Below, piece after piece: positions 19,816 to 28,038 of a DNA stretch of 64,000 nt. The translations under genes were made by a program, and so were the position numbers. The notes below the pieces were generated by a model. The model was not told the origin of the DNA and made no database searches. It saw only the letters and a list, made by a program, of their open reading frames with translations. Location of the stretch: positions 16,351 to 80,350 of IMG/VR virus record IMGVR_UViG_3300026521_000148; one strand, written 5' to 3'. Numbering within the stretch: the stretch's first letter is position 1; every line of letters begins with the position of its first letter. The stretch comes from a virus.

Positions 19816-20265
19816 ACATATTTCATATGGTAAATTATTAAGAACGACTATTTTGTTATTGTTTCTATACATTATATAATTGTTTAGTTCATCTGTTACA
19901 ACGATATTTACGTATTCAGGATCTTCTCTACTGTTAACATTATATTCTATACATAGTTTATTATCATCTACATGATGCCATCTGATTACAGGCTTATAAA
20001 GAATTATGACATTATCAAATTTATCTATAACTAATCCAGATTGTGAAACTATCTGCTCTTCTTCGAAATATTTTACCTCTCCTTTATACAATGTTTCTAA
20101 TAATAAATCTGGTCGTTTTTCATATGTTGTTACCTTATATAATCTTTCTAAGGTATCATCATGTATATCTAATTCATCTTTAGATTTTATAATACCTAAC
20201 CTACCATTAGATATAACCAATAATATGTTATATTCATCTTCTTTTAATAACGCTACCTTATACAT
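19804..20265 (-). CDS. Unknown phage protein, 153 aa
   Basis: Soluble, beta-rich (alternating hydrophobic/charged), without recognisable motif. AAAGGAG site 6 nt before the ATG. Its stop is inside the terminator it shares with the SbcC-like gene. Possibly an early host-interaction protein; no function claimed. Confidence 0.5.
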   Translation of the reverse strand: MYKVALLKEDEYNILLVISNGRLGIIKSKDELDIHDDTLERLYKVTTYEKRPDLLLETLYKGEVKYFEEEQIVSQSGLVIDKFDNVIILYKPVIRWHHVDDNKLCIEYNVNSREDPEYVNIVVTDELNNYIMYRNNNKIVVLNNLPYEICKIY

Positions 20266-20334
20266 ATTAACTCCTTTTATTCAAAAGAAAAAAGCGTATA
20301 GTAATTTATATATGCTTTTGATACACAAATGCAT

Positions 20335-20360
20335 AGTATAGCGCGATATCGCGCTATACT
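20335..20360. terminator. Palindromic terminator
   Basis: A perfect 26-nt palindrome (AGTATAGCGCGAT and complement), the most GC-rich hairpin core here. It lies 18 nt after the end of the small membrane-protein gene at 20378. Confidence 0.7.
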
Positions 20361-20377
20361 ACATTCTACACTATAAT

Positions 20378-20695
20378 TTAATATCGGCGTATCAGTCTTT
20401 TAAAGATTCTGTATTTCACCCATATCCTATGTTCCAATAATTCTTCTAGGCTATCGTATTTATAACTTGGCTCACCTATAGATGTTCCTAAGTTCTCAAT
20501 TTTTAAACATCTATTACGTGTGTAAAAATATACATTCTTATCCAGTTTTGCTATGTACAGTTTATAGAAATAATATTTTCTACACATCTCACATCCGCCA
20601 TTGATGCCTATCATATATAGCCTGTCATCATTCTGTTTTGGTGTGAATACTACTAATAATAGAAACATAATGGTACCAATTATAAAATAATCCAT
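20378..20695 (-). CDS. Small membrane-anchored Cys-containing protein, 105 aa
   Basis: One N-terminal hydrophobic helix (residues about 3-18) is followed by a basic, Tyr-rich domain with a CEMCRKYYFYK segment and a further Cys. A short membrane-anchored accessory protein; no family recognised. TGGAG precedes the ATG. It follows the 53-residue membrane protein by 12 nt. Confidence 0.5.
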   Translation of the reverse strand: MDYFIIGTIMFLLLVVFTPKQNDDRLYMIGINGGCEMCRKYYFYKLYIAKLDKNVYFYTRNRCLKIENLGTSIGEPSYKYDSLEELLEHRIWVKYRIFKRLIRRY

Positions 20696-20707
20696 GTTTA
20701 CTCCATT

Positions 20708-20869
20708 CTATTTATCGATATCATAATACCCATACGTAACTATGGTTAAAAATAACTGAGTCTCTGTGTATTCAGGGTGCGTTACTCTTAAGTATATATT
20801 ACCTATCATAATGTAACCTACAAAAGCAATAGCTACCAGCGTTACTAATGCGTCTTTAATCTTTTCCAT
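20708..20869 (-). CDS. Very small membrane protein, 53 aa
   Basis: ATG at 20869 is preceded by AAGGAAG. The product starts MEKIKDALVTLVAIAF and has one transmembrane helix (about 7-27) and a Tyr-rich tail ending YYDIDK. It sits between a promoter-like element and another membrane-protein gene, in the same orientation, so it is probably real despite its size. Function unknown. Confidence 0.5.
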   Translation of the reverse strand: MEKIKDALVTLVAIAFVGYIMIGNIYLRVTHPEYTETQLFLTIVTYGYYDIDK

Positions 20870-20891
20870 GATTCTTCCTTATTTACTTTTA

Positions 20892-20920
20892 TTAGTACAC
20901 TGTACTATTTTAATAATATA
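20892..20920 (-). promoter_or_regulatory. Minus-strand phage promoter-like element
   Basis: TTAGTACACTGTACTA followed by TTTTAATAATATA in plus-strand order. It lies 22 nt upstream of the small membrane-protein gene and beside the terminator that closes the RNAP gene, forming a terminator-promoter boundary. Confidence 0.6.
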
Positions 20921-20938
20921 AAAATAAAAAAGATTAGA

Positions 20939-20966
20939 ATGTATGGTGGGACATCCCACCATACAT
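20939..20966. terminator. Palindromic terminator
   Basis: Arms ATGTATGGTGGG and complement with a 4-nt loop, touching the stop codon of the last exon of the RNAP beta-prime gene. Confidence 0.72.
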
Positions 20967-21178
20967 CACATTTCTAATATTTGTTTATACACAGGACAAT
21001 CTGGATCATCCTCTTCTACTTTACTAAGATAATTCATTAATGTTAATGAACTTGTTTTAGGTAAGTTAAGGTTACCGCTTATCTTGTAAATATCTAGAGC
21101 AGGTAGATTGTTGTGTGGTGCGAACACCTCTGCTAACTCTACTAGTCTATTACTAAGTAATAAGGCAAAGTTTAATTC
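20966..21178 (-). CDS. RNAP beta-prime (non-virion type), exon 4
   Basis: This last exon encodes 70 residues beginning ELNFALLLSNRLVELAEVF, then APHNN and a C-terminal tail. Joined to exon 3 it gives FDGD-ELN, the normal continuation of the beta-prime active site. The splice point is set by the intron's terminal G (21179) and the restored motif. The frame stays open a little upstream (a TTG at 21193) but that part is intron. Confidence 0.8.
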   Translation of the reverse strand, partial: ELNFALLLSNRLVELAEVFAPHNNLPALDIYKISGNLNLPKTSSLTLMNYLSKVEEDDPDCPVYKQILEM

Positions 21179-21806
21179 CGTCGCTTTCAGCAAGTGCGCT
21201 ACTACTCACCAGTTCTCAGTATCTCTACATGAACTTCCCATCCATTACAGATGGATACAAGACTATATCTTATTCCTTATATAACTACACGAGTTATATA
21301 GGATCACCCCATTTCGTCTTTAAGGGGACAATACCCCACCACTTGGCGCTACTCTACTTTCTTTAACTACATATGTAGCCACAGGGTTACTACACTACCT
21401 GTGTGATTAACTAGATCTATCACTAGTCTAGTATAGATTTCGATAGTCGTTGAACTCACACACTCTAGTCATACTAGATCACTCTCGTGGTTTAAGGTGC
21501 TTCGCTGCGTCGATCGGAGTCTAATCAATAGGTTTTTACCATGCTAGTATTTCTATTACCGACACTAGTTACATAGTCTGTTTCCAGCTATGGGTGGTAC
21601 TATTAATATAACAACTCCTCCCCGCAATTAGAGGTGTATCAACTACCTTACGGTAGAGCTAATCATTACTGATTAGGGAGACCAATTAAATTATTTTTAT
21701 AGTATAACCATTCCGTTCCGAGTTTTTTTACCAATGTTTTTCTATCGATATTAAGGAACTTTGCAGCTTTTCTTAAACTAATCTCGTAAATACGGACTAT
21801 TTTTTA
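21179..21806 (-). ncRNA. Group I intron A in RNAP beta-prime gene
   Basis: On the minus strand the conserved group I elements appear in order: P-like TTGCGGG (about 21621), Q/R region with CGACGCAGCGAAGC, R AGTTCAACGACTATCG (21441-21456) and S AAGATATAGTC (21261-21271). The 5' exon end GGAGAT pairs with the guide GTCTCC (21677-21682), closing with the expected U-G wobble at the splice site. The intron ends in G just before exon 4. The P1 loop contains a remnant of an endonuclease reading frame. Confidence 0.82.
21666..21803 (-). pseudogene. Remnant of a homing endonuclease (C-terminal HTH tail)
   Basis: A 45-codon open stretch without start codon encodes SLRKAAKFLNIDRKTLVKKL, a helix-turn-helix of the NUMOD type found at the C-terminus of intron endonucleases, and ends at a TAA. 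It lies inside the P1 loop of intron A, in the same position as the intact endonuclease of intron B. The nuclease domain is gone, so this looks like a decayed homing gene. Confidence 0.62.
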
Positions 21807-21818
21807 ATCTCCATCAAA
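21807..21818 (-). CDS. RNAP beta-prime micro-exon 3 (FDGD)
   Basis: A 12-nt exon, TTTGATGGAGAT, encoding exactly Phe-Asp-Gly-Asp, the core of the NADFDGD metal-binding motif. It is bounded by the terminal G of intron B (21819) and the 5' end of intron A (21806). Joining exons gives YNMD-FDGD-ELN, the catalytic loop in correct frame. Confidence 0.78.
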
Positions 21819-23133
21819 CCCACTTCTCTCGAAGTGTGGACCATATCATGATCACTTACATACCCATAGAGTAATGTAGGACCCTCTCCGTTTCGCCATA
21901 TTAAAATACAGCTACTCTACTTTCTTTAATATCTTTATAAGATACCAACCAGTTATTACGTCATGGTTGTGATTAACTAAGTCTGTTACCAGCTTAGTAT
22001 AGATTTCGATGGCCTCTGAACACATACCATACCTCTATGAAGGTTAGGCACTTCGTTGCGTCGATTAAGATCTATTTAACAAGTTTTTACTATGCCCTTA
22101 GTTCCACTATTACGGCTAGGGTATCATAGTCTGTTTCCAGCTATGAGTAGTATTGCTAACATAACGATCTCTTCCCGCAGTTAGGAGAGTTTGCTTATAT
22201 AGTTACCTATATAAGGGACTTCTTATCTTAGTATTTAAAATAACAATTTTATTCCTAGAGTCGATATAGTATCTCTAACTAGGGTGTTGCCGGGTACATT
22301 ATATAATTTACCTATATAAACGAGTGAATTGGTCGCCACCATTTCACCATCTTTAATAAACCAATATTTACAAATATTAGTCAACTTTTTCTTTAACACT
22401 TCCTCTATATTGTCTATATCTAAATAATTCAACACAGCGAAAGCGTAACCATTCTCTTTAGCATATCTCTTTTTTACTATGTCACTAGCCTGTCGTTTCT
22501 TAAAACCATGTTCACCACCCCAGATTTTTACTGGAGTATAATGTTGGCCACTATGAAACTCTAATAACATATTTACTATAGGTATATAAAAATCATACCT
22601 ATATTGTTTACCATTTATAGATACCCTGAACTCACGTTTATATTCTATACCATACTTATCTAATATACTACTTATAGCTAATTCACCTGAGCTACCACCA
22701 CACTTAGGACACCCATGGCCACGTAATAATAACTGTGGTGTTGTATCGAACTCACCATGTATCGGACAACCTATGGTTATGTTAGTTCTATTGTTTTTAT
22801 AGTTAACTTTACTATAATCAAGTTTATTACCAAACTTCTCCCTAGCTTTCTTTATGAACCTTTCTGTATTCATTTTACTGTTACCTGAACATTCGCTACA
22901 CCCGAAGCCGTTTAAGTGGTCTCCTGGTCTTTGCTGGTAGTCACCATGTATCTTACATGTTATGGTTATTTTTGTGCTTCTGTTTTTGTATACTGCGTTA
23001 TCGTAAGTATAACGTCCGTTATGGACTTTAGTGGCTCTACCGATGAACTCCTCGGTAGTTAACTTTTTACCCATTCTATACCCCTGTTTGTTTGTTTTAT
23101 GCGTTGTTTTTTATTTATCTACTAAGAAATTTT
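21819..23133 (-). ncRNA. Group I intron B in RNAP beta-prime gene
   Basis: Minus-strand elements: P-like CTGCGGG (about 22171-22185), CGACGCAACGAAGTGCC, R GTTCAGAGGCCATCG (22007-22021), S GATATGGTCC (about 21839-21850), and a 3' hairpin CACTTC-GAGA-GAAGTG before the final G. The 5' exon end GGAT can pair with GTCC at 22216-22219, closing with U-G. The DUF723-type endonuclease gene 22235-23074 lies between the 5' splice site and this guide, i.e. in the P1 loop. Confidence 0.78.
22235..23074 (-). CDS. Intron-encoded homing endonuclease, zinc-ribbon repeats plus PD-(D/E)XK/Vsr-like domain
   Basis: A 279-residue protein. Two N-terminal repeats of about 55 residues (N-x-Y-x-Y...YKNRxT-x-ITC-x-HG...GxGCxxC) match the DUF723-type zinc-binding module of phage and giant-virus endonucleases. 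Residues about 130-220 (SSGELAISSILDKYGIEYKR, RYDFYIP, LLEFHSGQHY) fit a Vsr-like PD-(D/E)XK nuclease; the tail (VYIGKLYNVPGNTLVRDTI) is a helix-turn-helix. It lies wholly inside intron B and presumably spreads it. Confidence 0.75.
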   Translation of the reverse strand: MGKKLTTEEFIGRATKVHNGRYTYDNAVYKNRSTKITITCKIHGDYQQRPGDHLNGFGCSECSGNSKMNTERFIKKAREKFGNKLDYSKVNYKNNRTNITIGCPIHGEFDTTPQLLLRGHGCPKCGGSSGELAISSILDKYGIEYKREFRVSINGKQYRYDFYIPIVNMLLEFHSGQHYTPVKIWGGEHGFKKRQASDIVKKRYAKENGYAFAVLNYLDIDNIEEVLKKKLTNICKYWFIKDGEMVATNSLVYIGKLYNVPGNTLVRDTISTLGIKLLF

Positions 23134-23247
23134 ATCCATATTATAAGCGCTAGCCACGAGAACGGATATAGAGACCGTTGTATCGTTAGCATCATGCTTA
23201 AATTTTGTTATATATAGTTTTTGTATGCTGCCTTGGAGCAACGAAGG
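23134..23247 (-). CDS. RNAP beta-prime exon 2
   Basis: A 114-nt open segment encoding 38 residues that starts PSLLQGSIQKLYI and ends VASAYNMD. Joined to exon 1 it restores GNRN-PSLLQGSIQ, equivalent to bacterial LNRAPTLHRLGIQ. Its end supplies the residues just before FDGD. It is flanked by the 3' G of intron C (23248) and the 5' end of intron B (23133), and is too short for ordinary ORF calling. Confidence 0.8.
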
Positions 23248-24933
23248 CTAGTTGCATACTATATTGTAACACATAAGTATTACAGTACGCAACACAGACT
23301 ATATCATATATATATAAATCTTATAGGTCTGCTTAACCTATTGTTAATCGATCGTCTCGACACCATATTTTTCCTCTAACGCCCTATTATTAAGAGACGC
23401 CATTACGCCAATAGTTAACCCTAACTCTTTAGCTAGCTCTACTCGACTATAGATATATCTATTATTAAGTTTGTACAACTTACCATCTATAGATTTACCA
23501 TGCTTACTAAGTATTAATTGTTTATTAGTATAAATATCCTTTAAAGGATAATCATCACATAATCTCGTAATGACATAACCACTAAATATACCAGCTCTAT
23601 TAAACTTCTTAGCAGCAGTTTCTACTTTAGCGCTTATAGTTCTAGGTTTAACATTTAGTTTATTAGCAAAGTCTGTGACAGCCTGATATTCAGTAATGGT
23701 ACCGTTAACTGGATCATAGACTCTGATACCATTACATATCTTTTTGATGGGTTTAGACCATATAGCTGTTCTATCGCGCTGTGCTCTCTCCTTATCTTCT
23801 AGATCTAAAGTTATCTTAGATGTATCTATAGGTTTATACGAGAACGTGTATCCGCCTATGTATTTAGTGTCTTGTTTTAATAGATCCTTACTAAACGATG
23901 TATGAACTATACCTGTGGCGAATGATGCGTGGTATAAGTTATTATATTCTTTTACCTCGCCTGCCATATGGTCTAGTACATATACGAGTCTATCTGAATC
24001 ACCAGTAAAATGTACTTTAGCAGTTATCTTATATCTACCGTTTATAGGATATTTACTAGATCTAGGTATATAAGCTATGAGGGTATCATTACTTATCTTC
24101 AGGTATTTACTAAGCTCTTCAAGACTGATGAAGTTCTTTTTAGTACCTTCTTTTATATCCTCTAAGATACATTTGAAGTTATCTTTGCGAAGGCCCTCTT
24201 TGAACGCATGTTTAACATTCTCCGAAGCAGATACCGCTTCTAAGTTAGATATATGGTTATTGTATTTATTACCATCTTTATGATTGATCTGGTATTTATG
24301 GCCATCCCGTAGTTTGATATCTTCTGGTTTACCGAAGGCGTTAATAACCATTACATGTATGCTGCGATTGAGTTTACCGCCATCATCTAGAGGCAGGTTA
24401 ATCCTCTCATAGCCTCTGTTAGATTTAAAGGTCTTTCTTATTTTACCTGTTAATGTATTAAGTACTTTACCAGTATTGGATATAAGATATCCTTTACAAT
24501 TCTCTATCTCCCTCCATTCCTCTTTCATTTTTTGTTTCCTTGTTGTTTTTAAGATTTATATATATCGTGGCGTTTCGATTTAAGGATCGCCTGATCCACT
24601 ATAGTATAACTATAGCCCTACTCTACTGGATTTAATACCATATGGTACCAGAGAATTTTATATCTCTGTCACTCCTCTTAAGATCACTCTTAAGACGCAT
24701 CGTTCGATAGTCGTTGAGCACATCCCATATACATAAGTACTTAGGGACTTCGCTGCGTCGATCGCTCCAGTGTATATCTTTTCACTATGCCTACTTATCC
24801 TTAATTACGGTGTAGGTGTCATACTACATTTCTGTGTATGAGTAGTAATATACGACTTATGGAGTTTCCCGCGATTAGCCACGTTCTTTAGACAGAGTTA
24901 TTAAGCAGCTAACTCTGAATGGAACCCTATTTG
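23248..24933 (-). ncRNA. Group I intron C in RNAP beta-prime gene
   Basis: Begins after exon end AGGAAT, which pairs with guide GTTCC a few nt into the intron (U-G at the splice site). An 8-bp hairpin CAGAGTTA/TAACTCTG follows. Elements: P-like AATCGCGGGAAACTC (about 24861-24876), CGACGCAGCGAAG, R GCTCAACGACTATCG (24705-24719), S ATGATATAGTC (23297-23307). R and S are separated by the endonuclease gene 23344-24528, so that gene occupies the P8-side loop. Confidence 0.82.
23344..24528 (-). CDS. HNH homing endonuclease with NUMOD4 domain, in intron C
   Basis: A 394-residue protein: N-terminal NUMOD4 (EWREIENCKGYLISNTGKV), HNH_3 nuclease with IHVMVINAFG, INHKDGNKYNN and NLE...EN-x-x-HA (about 55-110), then NUMOD-type DNA-binding repeats. 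AAGGAAA precedes the ATG. Its middle and C-terminal parts (YVLDH..., YIGGYTFSY) are related to the endonuclease at 63085-63936, so the two introns probably share ancestry. Confidence 0.85.
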   Translation of the reverse strand: MKEEWREIENCKGYLISNTGKVLNTLTGKIRKTFKSNRGYERINLPLDDGGKLNRSIHVMVINAFGKPEDIKLRDGHKYQINHKDGNKYNNHISNLEAVSASENVKHAFKEGLRKDNFKCILEDIKEGTKKNFISLEELSKYLKISNDTLIAYIPRSSKYPINGRYKITAKVHFTGDSDRLVYVLDHMAGEVKEYNNLYHASFATGIVHTSFSKDLLKQDTKYIGGYTFSYKPIDTSKITLDLEDKERAQRDRTAIWSKPIKKICNGIRVYDPVNGTITEYQAVTDFANKLNVKPRTISAKVETAAKKFNRAGIFSGYVITRLCDDYPLKDIYTNKQLILSKHGKSIDGKLYKLNNRYIYSRVELAKELGLTIGVMASLNNRALEEKYGVETID

Positions 24934-26028
24934 ATTCCTGTTACCCAATACAGCGATACCTTTACCTTTAGCTTCACGTATTAGTTCATCACCTATATCT
25001 GCTATCTCTTGGTCGAACATAAGAGTAGCGTTAAACACCTTAGCAGATGCTTGTTTATAAGTATAACCTCTTCTTTTAAGTTTGTTAAGAACATGCGGTC
25101 TAAATGTTGTTGTTAGTATGGACCATGGGACATGTATAGTGTCATAATCATATTCCCTACCTAATGAAGAAACAACACATCTAAATGTAAAATGAGCTCT
25201 TGTACCATAAATATTCTTACGGATAAGACCGCCTTTTCTAGACACGAGATCTTTAACATAGTTAGTAAATAACTCTGCTGATTTACTTATGATCTTAGCT
25301 GTGTTAGTTTCTAACCGTTTATTTGTCATAGTGATATCGTTAGACGTATTGATAGCTAATAATGCTAAGTCTATGATATCAGATAGTAAAACAGATGTGT
25401 AGTTACCCTTATTAGTTGTTTCCATAACAAACAACTTTTTGTTAATAAGAGGTATGTGGTCTGAAAAGATTTTATCATGATCTTCTCTATATAACTTAAG
25501 TAATGCATCTAGCTTAACTTGTTTAGTTAATGTTTTATAATATGCATTATTCTTAAGAAATATGATGATCTTCTCTAAATTGTTAACAACATTAAGATAA
25601 CTTCTACCGCCTATGATCTCTTTTAAAGATAATAGAACTATCGGTATAGATGGTGGGTTATAAGTTGTGTCTGATAACCATCTTAAACCATCTACTTTAG
25701 TATTAATAGTTCTCGATAAATCAGCCCAAAACTTAGGGTTAATAAATACCAACTCTTTTCTAAACTTCTCTACCCACAATATAGGCTCCACTGAGTCGAA
25801 TACGTTAACAACAGTTGTGTCGCATCTAGGACATGTTCTACCCAACAGGTAGGCTTTCTTATAATAACCGCACTCACACTGAGGTATCATAGAGATCTCA
25901 TCGTCATACGTTGTATAGATAAGATCTTTGATATTATCAGTACTGAGTGAAATATCATTAAGTAATAGTTTCCTATTAACCCTTTGATATAAGTCATCTA
26001 GTTGTATATAACTTTGTACAATAGCCAT
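24934..26028 (-). CDS. RNA polymerase beta-prime N-terminal half (non-virion type), exon 1 of 4
   Basis: Exon 1 gives 365 residues; with exons 2-4 (23134-23247, 21807-21818, 20966-21178) the product is 477 residues. A zinc finger at C51/C53/C66/C69 (CECGYYKKAYLLGRTCPRC) matches beta-prime. LIRKNIYGTRAHFTFRCVVS corresponds to FRQNLLGKRVDYSGRSVI near the lid/rudder, and GNRN leads into the active-site segment. This is a phage multisubunit RNAP fragment; its C-terminal partner may be 57187-58443. Unspliced reading adds ten intron codons and stops at 24901. Confidence 0.88.
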
Positions 26029-26052
26029 ATAGAACTCCTTTAAAAAATGTAT

Positions 26053-26080
26053 TTAGTGACTAGCACTATATTAATAATAT
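26053..26080 (-). promoter_or_regulatory. Minus-strand phage promoter-like element (variant)
   Basis: TTAGTGACTAGCACTATATTAATAATAT in two parts: a degenerate palindrome followed by the conserved AT box. It lies 25 nt upstream of the RNAP beta-prime exon 1 start. Confidence 0.5.
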
Positions 26081-26109
26081 GGTTATGAAAAAAAATAGAA
26101 AGGAAATAC

Positions 26110-26137
26110 AACAGTAGGAGCTGACGCTCCTACTGTT
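26110..26137. terminator. Palindromic terminator
   Basis: Arms AACAGTAGGAGC and complement, 4-nt loop. It overlaps the 3' end of the gene at 26136 and closes the AAA-ATPase operon just upstream of the RNAP promoter element. Confidence 0.72.
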
Positions 26138-26627
26138 ATTTTATTTCATATACATAAAGACTTATCTCTTTTATAGCGAATATACTTTTCTTACGATAAT
26201 CTATAAGAACCAAGTTATCTCTCAAGCTCTCTATTTTTAAACAATCGTCTAATTTTACTAATATAGTCTTAGGTGATATGTAACTTTCATTTGTTGTGAA
26301 TTTTACGCCACTAGTTAACTTTAACAATAACTCCTCTATCCGTTCCTCTTTTTCTTTACTAGATATAGTTATTATATAACCACCAGTTGCTTCGTCTGAT
26401 GCCCTTATTGTATAAATAAGATCCAATAAATCTAAGTTAGCAAATAGAACTTTAGCCACTTTGTTAATAGGTTTTATATCTCCTGTATGAGAAACTTCTA
26501 TTTTAATTTCATCGTTAAGATAAAACTTTAATAACCTCTGGTGCATTAACATTACTTTAAGCATATTAGTTACATTAAAGATATTAACTAAATCAAATTT
26601 ACTACCTTTTGCGAATAACATATCCAT
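26136..26627 (-). CDS. Unknown phage protein, 163 aa
   Basis: Third gene of the operon 27960-26136, starting 13 nt after the ATPase gene with AAAAGGAT before its ATG. Mixed alpha/beta, Lys/Glu/Ile-rich, no export signal. Possibly works with the ATPase; no family recognised. Confidence 0.5.
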   Translation of the reverse strand: MDMLFAKGSKFDLVNIFNVTNMLKVMLMHQRLLKFYLNDEIKIEVSHTGDIKPINKVAKVLFANLDLLDLIYTIRASDEATGGYIITISSKEKEERIEELLLKLTSGVKFTTNESYISPKTILVKLDDCLKIESLRDNLVLIDYRKKSIFAIKEISLYVYEIK

Positions 26628-26639
26628 CTTATATCCTTT

Positions 26640-27659
26640 TTATTGTCTCTCTATCTTACACACAACCGTTATCTTATTAATCTCGAATGTTATAGTCTCC
26701 TCATCAGTAGACTTGATGCATTTTTTATCTAGTATGATATTCTTACTATCACTTCTAAATGAGCCTGGATGCTGGTTGGCTTTTTCGTCTTTACTCATTA
26801 CTTTAGCTACATTAAGATATAGATTACCATGCTTCTCTAGATTATCTAGCGGTAAACTATTTGGTGATGAATTAAGTATATCATAACTATCACCTGTTTC
26901 ACTATCCATAGCCATAAATGGAACAACGACTTTCTTACCGGACATATCTTCTATGTTCAATAACTCAATAAGTTCTTCGAACTCCATATCTGGATTATAA
27001 AGATGTTCCTCTACAATAGCTATAAGGTGGTCGAACTGGAATGTTATAATAGAATTATACGCATCTAAGAAATCCTTATAGAACTTACCAGATACGTTTT
27101 TCTCACTACAGTATTCCTCTACAACCTTTATAGGTAACTTATTAAAGTGTAAACTATACTTAACTCTACCAGGTCTGTTACGTATAAACTCAGATACCCT
27201 TCTCGGTTCATTTTCTGTTATAAGTATGACGCGCTCTTTACCAGATATATTACTAAGGACAGTCAACATCTTATCCTGTTGCTGAATAGAGAAGTTTTTA
27301 CCAAACTCATCGAAGAATAACACAACACTATCTAATTCATCTAGGAATCTTAATAGATTAGTAGAAAACGACACATTAGTTATTTCTACAACTTGCATCC
27401 CGTGCTGTATGGCTCTGTTGCAGAGTGTTGCTGATATAACTGTTTTACCAGAACCTTTTTGTCCAGTTAATAATAATCCACCCGTATAAGACATTCTTTC
27501 AAAACTATTCCAGTAGAACTCTACATATTTATCCATACCACCATAAAGTTTACTTGGTACTTTATAGTTAAGCTCCTTCCTTTCTAAGTAGTATTCTTTT
27601 GTCTTAGGGTTCTCTCTTACTTCGAATACACCTGGGTAAGTTAATGATCTATAGAACAT
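26640..27659 (-). CDS. AAA-type ATPase
   Basis: P-loop ATPase with Walker A GQKGSGKT at about 66-73, Walker B VVLFFDEFGK at 112-121, a sensor-like LITENEP and an arginine-rich segment RNRPGRVKYS (about 163-172). The AAA core is followed by a C-terminal domain of about 150 residues of unknown type. I chose the ATG at 27659 because GAGGA is well spaced for it; an ATG 9 nt upstream overlaps that site. It overlaps the preceding gene by 11 nt. Substrate (DNA, protein or virion remodelling) unknown. Confidence 0.72.
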   Translation of the reverse strand: MFYRSLTYPGVFEVRENPKTKEYYLERKELNYKVPSKLYGGMDKYVEFYWNSFERMSYTGGLLLTGQKGSGKTVISATLCNRAIQHGMQVVEITNVSFSTNLLRFLDELDSVVLFFDEFGKNFSIQQQDKMLTVLSNISGKERVILITENEPRRVSEFIRNRPGRVKYSLHFNKLPIKVVEEYCSEKNVSGKFYKDFLDAYNSIITFQFDHLIAIVEEHLYNPDMEFEELIELLNIEDMSGKKVVVPFMAMDSETGDSYDILNSSPNSLPLDNLEKHGNLYLNVAKVMSKDEKANQHPGSFRSDSKNIILDKKCIKSTDEETITFEINKITVVCKIERQ

Positions 27660-27960
27660 AGTTATCATCCTCAGCTATAAGCTTAAGAACTCTCAGGTGT
27701 CTATCAGTCATATCGAAACCTTCTCTAGGCATGATCGTTAGGTATATCGTTTCATCATCTATATCTGCTATACCTATAGGTAATACAGGTTTACTATAAT
27801 TTTCTGTTATGAAAACAGATAGATTAAACTTCTCTATACATCTTTGTATAGCGTGTTCATCATCTTTAACGATTCCTATATAGGAATCATCTATAACCTT
27901 AACCCCATTACCGACATTGGATAATATATCAGCGATATTATATAGAATATCTTTATCCAT
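27649..27960 (-). CDS. Unknown small phage protein, 103 aa
   Basis: First gene of the ATPase operon. AAGGAG lies 7 nt before the ATG at 27960; an upstream in-frame ATG at 27975 overlaps that site and is less likely. Acidic, beta-rich, no motif recognised. Its end overlaps the ATPase gene, suggesting coupled translation. Confidence 0.5.
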   Translation of the reverse strand: MDKDILYNIADILSNVGNGVKVIDDSYIGIVKDDEHAIQRCIEKFNLSVFITENYSKPVLPIGIADIDDETIYLTIMPREGFDMTDRHLRVLKLIAEDDNYVL

Positions 27961-27984
27961 ATCCAACTCCTTCATATATTTAAA

Positions 27985-28013
27985 ATTAGTACATTGTACT
28001 ATATTAATAATAT
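27985..28013 (-). promoter_or_regulatory. Minus-strand phage promoter-like element
   Basis: TTAGTACATTGTACTA followed by TATTAATAATAT, a near-consensus copy, 25 nt upstream of the ATPase operon. Confidence 0.6.
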
Positions 28014-28038
28014 GGTTATGAAATTTTATAGAAACAAG

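Noticed and set aside
21194-22234. Possible additional protein-coding gene in the gap
   Set aside because: The stretch is explained by group I intron cores (P, Q, R, S elements twice over) plus an endonuclease remnant; no other frame has a start with a ribosome site.
24901-24933. C-terminal ten codons of the unspliced beta-prime exon 1 frame
   Set aside because: They encode intron P1/P2 sequence; the motif and guide pairing place the exon end at 24934.
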